A stretch of DNA of 8,637 nucleotides from positions 1 through 8,637 of the forward strand of contig JAIRNB010000180.1 in the NCBI GenBank assembly GCA_031258265.1, read 5' to 3'. This DNA is from Treponema sp. (GTDB lineage Bacteria > Spirochaetota > Spirochaetia > Treponematales > Breznakiellaceae). The number at the start of each line of letters is the position of its first letter. Position 1 is the first letter of the stretch. Below the pieces are notes generated by a model, which had not been told where the DNA came from, did no database searches, and worked only from the letters and a program-made list of their open reading frames with translations. The translations under genes and the position numbers were made by a program. Below are positions 1 to 4,759 of the stretch, piece by piece.

Positions 1-1
1 G

Positions 2-214
2 ACCGCCGCCGGAAGACTCCTGGCCTCCCGGAATTTCCGTTACTTTGAAATGTACCTTACCCTGGCCATTATCTATTTTTTAATTACCACTGTGGTGTCC
101 TGGATTCTGCGCCGGGCGGAAAAACACCTGCGCTGCAATGAACGGCAGGCCGCCGGTCCTGCCTGGCCCAACCCTGCCGCGAAGATTCCGGGGGACTATC
201 ATGCTAAAAGTTGA
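2..214 (+). CDS. Polar amino acid ABC transporter permease, C-terminal end (partial)
   Basis: The reading frame is open from the window edge and ends at TGA 212-214, giving the last 70 residues of a membrane protein. It has one clear hydrophobic helix (about residues 17-37 of the fragment, reading YLTLAIIYFLITTVVSWILR) followed by a basic stretch RRAEKHL and a hydrophilic tail. A segment of the form FRYFE..L..A.IYF, a last helix and then R-R-x-E is the usual C-terminus of HisM/GlnP-type permeases of the polar amino acid uptake family. The tail after RRAEKHL is about 30 residues longer than I would expect. The gene overlaps the ATPase gene by 14 bases (201-214), which points to translational coupling. 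The 5' end lies outside the window, so the substrate and full length cannot be judged. Confidence 0.85.
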   Translation, partial: TAAGRLLASRNFRYFEMYLTLAIIYFLITTVVSWILRRAEKHLRCNERQAAGPAWPNPAAKIPGDYHAKS

Positions 215-953
215 GGGTCTTAAAAAGAACTTTCACCGCCTCGAAGTTCTAAAGGGTATTGATTTTGTGATCCGGCAGGGGCAGGTGGTGGGAATCATCG
301 GCGCCTCCGGCTCAGGGAAATCGACTCTCCTGCGCTGCCTCAACCTGCTGGAAATTCCCAATGCCGGGCATTTCAGCTTCGGCGATCTTTCATTTGATAT
401 GACCAGGGTAAAGAAGCAGGAGATCATGGCGGTCCGCCGCTCAACGGCCATGGTGTTTCAGCAGTTCAACCTGTTTAAGTACAAGACCGCCCTGGAGAAT
501 GTGATGGAGGGCCTGGTGGTCGTGCAGAAAAAGCCGGTCCCCCAGGCCAGGGCGGAAGCGGAATACTACCTGCGGACCGTGGGGCTTACGGACCGCATGG
601 CCCATTACCCTTCCCAGCTTTCCGGGGGAGAGCAGCAGCGGGTCGCCATTGCCCGGGCCATGGCCCTGAAACCCGCCGTTATTCTATTTGACGAACCCAC
701 ATCGGCGCTGGACCCGGAAATGGTAGGGGAGGTACTCCGGGTTATTCAGAATCTTGCCCGGGCGGGGAACACCCTGATCATCGTGTCCCATGAGATGAGT
801 TTTATCTATGAGATTGCCGATCACGTAATTTTTATTGACAACGGAATCATCCTGGAGGAGGGCAGCCCCCGGGAAATTTTTGTCGATCCCCGGGAGGCCC
901 GGACAAAACAATTTTTATCCCGATTCTCCGTGTTCAATGATTTTACGATTTAG
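201..953 (+). CDS. Amino acid ABC transporter ATP-binding protein (GlnQ/HisP/ArtP type)
   Basis: This 250-residue ATPase is the cytoplasmic motor of a polar amino acid importer. All expected motifs are present: Walker A GASGSGKST at residues 34-42, Q-loop VFQQFNLF at 85-92, signature LSGGEQQR at 140-147, Walker B ILFDEP at 161-166, D-loop SALD at 168-171 and switch histidine H197. Length and the phrase FQQFNLF fit the GlnQ/HisP group. The frame stays open upstream to ATG 138, but I chose ATG 201 because MLKVEGLKKNF is the normal family N-terminus, a weak GGGGGA ribosome site lies at 190-195, and the earlier start would sit deep inside the permease gene. The 14-base overlap with the permease suggests coupled translation. 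The substrate cannot be read from an ATPase. Intact, nothing odd. Confidence 0.95.
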   Translation: MLKVEGLKKNFHRLEVLKGIDFVIRQGQVVGIIGASGSGKSTLLRCLNLLEIPNAGHFSFGDLSFDMTRVKKQEIMAVRRSTAMVFQQFNLFKYKTALENVMEGLVVVQKKPVPQARAEAEYYLRTVGLTDRMAHYPSQLSGGEQQRVAIARAMALKPAVILFDEPTSALDPEMVGEVLRVIQNLARAGNTLIIVSHEMSFIYEIADHVIFIDNGIILEEGSPREIFVDPREARTKQFLSRFSVFNDFTI

Positions 954-960
954 CAGCCTG

Positions 961-978
961 CCGCGCCCGCGGGTTTTT
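961..978 (+). terminator. Candidate weak intrinsic terminator after the ATPase gene
   Basis: Eight bases after the ATPase stop, CCGC (961-964) can pair with GCGG (969-972) around a GCCC loop, followed by G and five Ts (974-978). The stem is short but all GC, and the T-run is in the right place. It could reduce read-through into the binding protein gene. Weak by usual standards. Confidence 0.35.
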
Positions 979-1007
979 GCTTCCGGGGACTGAAGGTTAT
1001 CTATAGA

Positions 1008-1037
1008 GTTGTTCAAAAACTTCGGTTTTTGAACAAC
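1008..1037. repeat. Perfect 13-bp inverted repeat with cUUCGg tetraloop
   Basis: The arm GTTGTTCAAAAAC (1008-1020) is followed by TTCG (1021-1024) and its exact reverse complement (1025-1037). The loop with its closing C-G pair is the very stable cUUCGg tetraloop if transcribed. There is no T-run after it, though the 3' arm itself carries five Ts. It may act as an mRNA stabiliser, a processing barrier or a transcription pause between ATPase and binding protein genes, or be one copy of a dispersed palindrome. No second copy is seen in this window. Confidence 0.85.
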
Positions 1038-1062
1038 AACCGCTTAAAAATATGTCGCTTTA

Positions 1063-1082
1063 AGGACCCTGTATGGGGTCCT
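1063..1082. repeat. Second hairpin in the binding-protein leader (AGGACCC/GGGTCCT)
   Basis: AGGACCC (1063-1069) pairs perfectly with GGGTCCT (1076-1082) around the loop TGTATG. It is followed by ATTATAAAAAAAAG, so it is not an intrinsic terminator in the + direction. A TATAAA at 1085-1090 just after it could be a -10 element with no convincing -35. A smaller arm pair, GTTCC (1101-1105) with GGAAC (1114-1118), lies further down. Together they suggest a structured leader for the downstream gene. Confidence 0.5.
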
Positions 1083-1135
1083 ATTATAAAAAAAAGTGCG
1101 GTTCCTAAGACCGGGAACTTCACGGGTATCCCTGT

Positions 1136-1142
1136 AAGGAGG
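1136..1142 (+). promoter_or_regulatory. Strong ribosome binding site AAGGAGG that decides the start
   Basis: AAGGAGG ends at 1142. Two ATGs follow at 1145 and 1148. The first is only 2 bases from the site, the second 5 bases, so 1148 is the more workable start. The protein differs by one methionine only. Confidence 0.75.
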
Positions 1143-1147
1143 ATATG

Positions 1148-1969
1148 ATGAAAAAGTTTATGGCGCTTTTACTGGTTCTAGTCATGGCGGTTTCCGCCTT
1201 CGCGGGCGGAAAAAGGGAAACTTCCGGTTCCGGTACAGCAATTCCGATCCGCATCGGTACATCCGGCGGACCGGTACCCTACGGCTGGACCAACCAGGAC
1301 GGCTCGCTGGACGGCTATGACAGCGCGGTTATCAAGGCCCTGCAGGAATTACTGCCCCAGTATAAGTTCAATGTGGAATTGACCGAGTTCTCCAGCATTT
1401 TTACCGGCCTCGATTCCGGCCGCTATCAAATTGGGGTAAATAACATCAGTTGGCGCAAGGAACGGGAGGAAAAGTATCTTTACGCCCGGCATCACTATGT
1501 CTACAACAGTACCGGCATTGTTGTCCGCAAAGGGAGAACCGATATTAAGGGTATCCCCGATCTGGGCGGCAAAACATTTGTTACCGCCGCCGGCGGCCTG
1601 TTCAGCCAGTTGTTCGCGGAAAACTACAATGAGGCGAATCCGGGGAATCCCATAAACATTATCTATTCCGATGAGGATGCCCTAAAGTCCTATCAGGACC
1701 TCGCCGAAGGCAGAATTGATTTTCTTTTGGCGGAAATAGCAATCGTGGAAATACGGAAAAAAGAATTCGGGATCGATGTTGATTTTATTACCCTTCCCAA
1801 GGAAGAGGAAGAAAAGATACAGAACCCCAAGTCTTATTTTATTTTTCCCCGTACCGCGGAAGGGGAAAGAATCCGCGCCGATGTGGACGCGGCCTTTGAG
1901 AAACTTATCGCCGGCGGTAAGTTGAGTGAACTGGCGATTAAGTATTTCGGCGTGGACATAAGCCAGTAA
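1148..1969 (+). CDS. Amino acid ABC transporter substrate-binding protein (family 3)
   Basis: This 273-residue exported protein is the periplasmic receptor for the importer encoded just upstream. The N-terminus has two lysines, a hydrophobic core (LLLVLVMAV) and a signal peptidase I site AFA followed by GG, with no lipobox cysteine. The mature part follows the family-3 solute-binding pattern: an opening strand IPIRIGTSG, then GYDSAVIKAL (the GFdvDva-like first motif), then the RYQIGVNNIS and KYLYARHHYVYNSTGIVVRK region, the linker DLGGKTFVTAAGG, and the second-lobe EGRIDFLLAE motif. The pattern of YQIGVNNISWRKEREEKY resembles cystine or basic amino acid receptors, but the ligand cannot be fixed from sequence. 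The gene sits 194 bases after the ATPase gene with its own strong ribosome site, so it may be expressed at a higher level than the membrane parts. Intact. Confidence 0.93.
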   Translation: MKKFMALLLVLVMAVSAFAGGKRETSGSGTAIPIRIGTSGGPVPYGWTNQDGSLDGYDSAVIKALQELLPQYKFNVELTEFSSIFTGLDSGRYQIGVNNISWRKEREEKYLYARHHYVYNSTGIVVRKGRTDIKGIPDLGGKTFVTAAGGLFSQLFAENYNEANPGNPINIIYSDEDALKSYQDLAEGRIDFLLAEIAIVEIRKKEFGIDVDFITLPKEEEEKIQNPKSYFIFPRTAEGERIRADVDAAFEKLIAGGKLSELAIKYFGVDISQ

Positions 1970-1990
1970 AATCCCCGCCGCCCCCGGGCC

Positions 1991-2032
1991 CTCCGCTTGG
2001 GGGGGTAGCGGAGTAGGGACCAGCAGGGTCCC
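1991..2032. repeat. Family C element, copy 1: G-rich box plus hairpin
   Basis: CTCCGCT (1991-1997) pairs with AGCGGAG (2007-2013) around a G-rich loop that includes seven Gs (1999-2005). The box GGGGGTAGCGGAGTAG (2001-2016) runs directly into a second hairpin, GGGACC (2016-2021) with GGTCCC (2027-2032), loop AGCAG. The same box followed by a different hairpin recurs at 4495 and 8255. It begins about 20 bases after the binding protein stop. Neither hairpin is followed by a T-run, so this is not a typical terminator. Confidence 0.7.
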
Positions 2033-2254
2033 GGTTGACCTCGGCCTTTCAGCTCTTGTACCGTAGCCTATCACTTTCGCTGGGCCTATGCCGTGTTGCA
2101 TCATTCAATCACATGCTTCACCAGTTCGCATGCATTTCTTTGGCAGGAAGCGGCCCCCCCCTTATAGATAAATCCGGTTTTCAGAATCAAATACAGGACG
2201 GTCCGCTTCCCGCCCGTCATTGACAACGGTATTTTTATGCCCTCAGAATAGCTT
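2033..2254. other. Gap upstream of the hydrolase, mostly unrecognised
   Basis: I find no gene, tRNA or known RNA here. Visible details are a small hairpin CATGC (2112-2116) with GCATG (2128-2132), a run of eight Cs at 2154-2161, and a possible promoter at its 3' end. No family A or B element is present. Confidence 0.5.
2220..2249 (+). promoter_or_regulatory. Possible promoter just upstream of the hydrolase start
   Basis: A perfect TTGACA lies at 2220-2225. With an 18-base spacer the -10 would be CAGAAT (2244-2249, four of six matches to TATAAT). Transcription would then begin at or very near the ATG at 2255, giving a leaderless message. This fits the absence of any Shine-Dalgarno sequence before that ATG, but the -10 is poor, so the call is tentative. 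Confidence 0.3.
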
Positions 2255-4180
2255 ATGAAAACAATGAAGCCCCTGGCGGCGTTTTTAATCTGTATACTGG
2301 TAGTTTTTCTTTCCCTGGGAATCGCGGCCCTGGCGCAGGGTGGTTTTGGGACTATCACTGTCCGTTCCGGGGTGCTGGAAGGGCACGATCTGGCTTACAA
2401 GCTTTTTATTCCCCGGGGGGCGGATGGGGAACATCCTGTTCCGGCGGTGCTGGCGATGCACGGCTACCAGAATGACCGGGAGACCTCCGCGGCCTACGGC
2501 ATAGAACTGGCCCGCCGGGGTATAGCCGTCCTGTCCCTGGACCTCTACGGCCACGGTTATACAAAGCCGGGGATGCGGGAACGGGGCTGGGCGGAGCGCG
2601 GCCTAAAGAATCCCGAAAGGCCCGTCAATGGTCCCGGCCGTTTCCATATCTTTATGACCTTTAGCAACCTGGATTTTTTCAAAGATCCTTACTCGGCGGG
2701 CCTAAAGGACAGTTCCATGGGCGGGAAGGAGGGCTACCGTTTTTTACGATCCCTGCCTTTTGTGGACGGGAACCGGATAGGTATTACCGGACATTCCATG
2801 GGAACCTGGGCATCCTGGTCGGTGGCCGCCGCCTTTCCCGATCACCGGGCGCTGGTTCTTCAATGCGGGGAGATACCCCGGAATGAATACTACGATACCG
2901 GGCGTTACCGTTTTAACAATGTCATGCTGATCCAGGCCCGTTGGGATGAATTTGATTATTTCCGGGATTACCAGCGGAATGTTATGGGTCTGGAAAAAAC
3001 CGCCCTGCGTTACCATGATTTTATGGGCCGGGACTCCCCGGTGGAGTGGAACAGGACCTACGGTTCTTTTGCCGACGGCAGCGGCCGGCGGATGGAGTTA
3101 ATCCAGACCAACCACCGGCTTACCACCCATGACGGCCACGCCATGACGGCGGCCATGCACTGGTTCACCCAGGCCCTGGGGATAAAAACCGGCATTGCCG
3201 ATTCCAGCCATATTTTTATGATTAAGGAGACGGCGGTCCTTATTGCCATGCTTGCCGCCCTGGTTTCCATGCTCCCCCTGTTCCTGCTTTTAAGCAGGAT
3301 TCCTTTCTTCGCCCCCCTTATTCAACCGCTGCCGGAGGAGTCCCGGAAGATCATGCCCGGAAAATCCCGGGCCAGGGCCGTGCTTATAGCGATTCTGGTA
3401 AGCGGCTTTACCTTTCCGTTTTTGGGCCAGCTTGGCCACGGCCTCTTACCCGTACCGGAAAATATTTTCCGTATGACCATAGGGACGGGGTTTATTACCT
3501 GGCTTAGCTTTCTTATGCTTGTTTCCCTGTTCATGCTTATGTACTGGTATAAAAAAGGGGAGGGGAAAACCCTGGGGATTACCCTCTACGATCTGGGCCT
3601 GGCCAGCCGGAATGCGCCCCGCCGTTTCGACCGGGCGGCCATCGGCAAATCCGTCCTGGCGGCATTTATCCTGTGCGGCGTGATGTACCTTTTGACGGTC
3701 CTGGGGGGCAGCCTTTTTCAACTGGACTTCCGTTTTATCTGGCCCTTCTTCAAAACCTTTAGCCCTGCCCGCTTTTTGCAGTTCCTGGTCTACCTCCCGT
3801 TTTACGGGGCCTTCTTTACCGTAAACGCGGGGGCCCGCCTTTACGGCCAGCTCCGGCTTCCCGAAAAGCCCGGCGGAGGCTGCAACCTGTTTGTCCCCTG
3901 GGCCTACGGCGTCCTTGTCATGCTGGGCGGGGTGTTCATCATCGTCCTTATCGAGTATATCCCCTTCTTCCTGGGGCTGGGCCCCGGGGTGGACCTGCTC
4001 TTTACCAGTCTTTTTGGCGGCCCCTTCATGTCGGTAATGATACTGCTGATCCCCCAGTTTGCCCTTTTCTTTTTCCTTTCCACCTGGCTTTATTATAAGA
4101 GCGGAAGAATCTGGCTTGGCTCCTTTGTGGTAGCCATACTGGCAAGCTGGATACTGGCGGGGGGATCGGCCATGTTTTAG
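2255..4180 (+). CDS. Exported alpha/beta hydrolase fused to a multi-helix membrane domain
   Basis: This 641-residue protein joins two parts. Residues 1-28 form a signal sequence ending in ALA before Q28. Residues about 35-310 are an alpha/beta-hydrolase fold: oxyanion-hole region MHGY at 68-71, strand LSLDLYGHG at 93-101, nucleophile elbow GHSMG at 179-183 with S181 as the likely catalytic serine, D231 in QARWDEF as the likely acid, and H292 or H295 in THDGHAM as the likely base. Residues about 325-640 hold about eight hydrophobic segments (near 326-347, 374-395, 409-431, 465-485, 508-526, 549-572, 590-612, 617-637). The hydrolase should therefore face the periplasm, anchored by the membrane part. 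An esterase, lipase or peptidase-like activity is plausible; the substrate is unknown. No ribosome site precedes ATG 2255 or the alternative ATG 2264. It is not obviously in an operon. Intact. Confidence 0.85.
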   Translation: MKTMKPLAAFLICILVVFLSLGIAALAQGGFGTITVRSGVLEGHDLAYKLFIPRGADGEHPVPAVLAMHGYQNDRETSAAYGIELARRGIAVLSLDLYGHGYTKPGMRERGWAERGLKNPERPVNGPGRFHIFMTFSNLDFFKDPYSAGLKDSSMGGKEGYRFLRSLPFVDGNRIGITGHSMGTWASWSVAAAFPDHRALVLQCGEIPRNEYYDTGRYRFNNVMLIQARWDEFDYFRDYQRNVMGLEKTALRYHDFMGRDSPVEWNRTYGSFADGSGRRMELIQTNHRLTTHDGHAMTAAMHWFTQALGIKTGIADSSHIFMIKETAVLIAMLAALVSMLPLFLLLSRIPFFAPLIQPLPEESRKIMPGKSRARAVLIAILVSGFTFPFLGQLGHGLLPVPENIFRMTIGTGFITWLSFLMLVSLFMLMYWYKKGEGKTLGITLYDLGLASRNAPRRFDRAAIGKSVLAAFILCGVMYLLTVLGGSLFQLDFRFIWPFFKTFSPARFLQFLVYLPFYGAFFTVNAGARLYGQLRLPEKPGGGCNLFVPWAYGVLVMLGGVFIIVLIEYIPFFLGLGPGVDLLFTSLFGGPFMSVMILLIPQFALFFFLSTWLYYKSGRIWLGSFVVAILASWILAGGSAMF

Positions 4181-4202
4181 GGCTTTTTGTTTTCTTGTTT
4201 TT

Positions 4203-4230
4203 GGGCGCATCAGTCCCTTCGGGCCTGTGC
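4203..4230. repeat. Family A element, partial copy: GGGCGCATC box plus hairpin
   Basis: GGGCGCATC (4203-4211) is repeated exactly at 4269-4277, 66 bases later. As in the full copies, the box runs into a hairpin: CAG-t-CCC (4211-4217) pairs with GGG-c-CTG (4221-4227) around TTC, extended by GCA (4207-4209) with TGC (4228-4230). The later boxes of the element are missing. Downstream, CGCC (4255-4258) can pair with GGCG (4263-4266). Confidence 0.5.
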
Positions 4231-4268
4231 TGTAAGGAAGTGATTGTACAACACCGCCATTCGGCGAT

Positions 4269-4354
4269 GGGCGCATCCCCGCCCCTCCTGAGCGGGGACC
4301 GGGCTATCGCTGCAATCTTTTGCCCTGCGGGCAAAAGTATTTCCGCTCTATCCC
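4269..4354. repeat. Family A element, full copy
   Basis: Order of parts: box GGGCGCAT (4269-4276); hairpin TCCCCGC (4276-4282) with GCGGGGA (4292-4298); box CCGGGCTATC (4299-4308) and a linker ending CAATC; hairpin TTTTGCCC (4318-4325), loop TGC, GGGCAAAA (4329-4336); then GTATTTCCGCTCTATCCC (4337-4354). The copy at 8554-8637 has the same boxes and loop with entirely different stems. The stem polarity (T first, A last) is the opposite of an intrinsic terminator. Confidence 0.75.
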
Positions 4355-4367
4355 TCGCGCGATAAAA

Positions 4368-4413
4368 GCAAGCGTAGCTTGTAAATTAAACCAATGTGGC
4401 TTCGCGTAGCGCC
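4368..4413. repeat. Family B element, copy 1
   Basis: CAAGC (4369-4373), loop GTA, GCTTG (4377-4381) forms a tight hairpin. It is followed by ATTAAACC, AATGTGGC (4393-4400), a short variable part with CGC-GTA-GCG pairing potential, and TAGCGCC (4407-4413). It aligns with 8376-8420 at 38 of 46 columns by eye. The hairpin differs by a swap of one G-C pair to C-G. It starts 14 bases after the family A copy. A short dyad, CCGG (4412-4415) with CCGG (4423-4426), follows. Confidence 0.7.
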
Positions 4414-4440
4414 GGCTTGAAACCGGTATCATGCGCCATT

Positions 4441-4493
4441 CTTGTTAGCCGGTCCATTTGCCGGACGGCCATTTTTGGCCGGGAGAAAACAAG
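4441..4493. other. Possible three-way junction structure
   Basis: CTTGTT (4441-4446) can pair with AACAAG (4488-4493), enclosing two inner hairpins: CCGG (4449-4452) with CCGG (4461-4464), and CGGCC (4466-4470) with GGCCG (4477-4481) around ATTTTT. A similar layout with different sequences follows the other family B copy at 8431-8499. It may be a further part of the B element. The pairing is read by eye; the inner 4-bp stem is weak. Confidence 0.4.
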
Positions 4494-4494
4494 T

Positions 4495-4529
4495 GGGGGT
4501 AGTGGAATAACAAACGCGCCAGCGTTTTT
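4495..4529. repeat. Family C element, copy 2: box plus terminator-like hairpin
   Basis: GGGGGTAGTGGAATAA (4495-4510) matches the box at 2001-2016 at 13 of 16 positions. It is followed after one base by hairpin AAACGC (4512-4517), loop GCCA, GCGTTT (4522-4527) and two more Ts. The five-T run at the end of this hairpin makes it the best intrinsic terminator candidate in this gap, though weak. The pairing partner (CCGCT) seen before the other two boxes is absent here. Confidence 0.55.
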
Positions 4530-4544
4530 ATGAAACGAGGGGGA

Positions 4545-4611
4545 GCCGCCCGCCGGATATGGTTTTACGGAAGCCCCGGGGGCGGCGCGGAGGGATACGG
4601 CGCCCCCCCCC
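4545..4611. other. GC-rich tract with competing stems and a nine-C run
   Basis: GCCGCCC (4545-4551) can pair with GGGCGGC (4580-4586). GGGGGCG (4578-4584) can instead pair with CGCCCCC (4601-4607). The two share bases 4580-4584 and exclude each other. Nine Cs run from 4603 to 4611. The tract is about 150-215 bases upstream of the Lon start, and would be in the Lon leader only if a promoter further upstream is used. Such competing stems are easy to find in GC-rich DNA. Confidence 0.35.
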
Positions 4612-4701
4612 TCTTGCCTGGATTCTATGGGAAGCCGCCTTCCGGGCCGTCTTTTTCTTGCCTTTCAAAGTGAATTTTGCGATATTTTAACCAAAGGGAA
4701 A

Positions 4702-4753
4702 GTCCCGCGGGGCAGGACCTGCGGGTCCCGCCGTCTATAATCAAAACCCGGAG
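4702..4753 (+). promoter_or_regulatory. Lon promoter with dyad at -35 and ribosome site
   Basis: A perfect TATAAT lies at 4736-4741, placing the start of transcription near 4748. The expected -35 position has no TTGACA; instead there is a perfect dyad GCAGG-A-CCTGC (4712-4722), flanked by direct repeats GTCCCGC at 4702-4708 and 4725-4731, 23 bases apart. This suggests a regulator site or an activator-dependent promoter. GGAG at 4750-4753 is the ribosome site, six bases before ATG 4760. The leader would be only about 12 bases. Confidence 0.6.
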
Positions 4754-4759
4754 TAACAC

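Noticed and set aside
138..200. Upstream in-frame ATG that would lengthen the ATPase by 21 residues
   Set aside because: The extension reads as proline/arginine-rich sequence unlike the family, lies inside the permease gene, and ATG 201 gives the normal N-terminus.
2033..2254. tRNA, riboswitch or decayed gene in the gap before the hydrolase
   Set aside because: No cloverleaf, known riboswitch core or recognisable protein fragment could be found in any frame.
3446..4276. 276-residue open frame on the - strand
   Set aside because: It lies opposite the membrane half of the hydrolase. Its lysine/glycine/glutamine-rich translation has no recognisable domain and looks like a mirror of hydrophobic codons.
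4318..4336. Intrinsic terminator at the TTTTGCCC/GGGCAAAA stem
   Set aside because: The Ts are in the 5' arm and the As in the 3' arm on either strand, so no T-run follows the stem.
4181..4759. Integron attC sites as the explanation for conserved boxes with variable stems
   Set aside because: The conserved boxes are not of the RYYYAAC/GTTRRRY core type, no integrase is in the window, and genes between elements are ordinary chromosomal ones.
4495..4759. CIRCE or heat-shock sigma promoter upstream of lon
   Set aside because: No TTAGCACTC/GAGTGCTAA dyad and no convincing heat-shock -35/-10 pair is visible.
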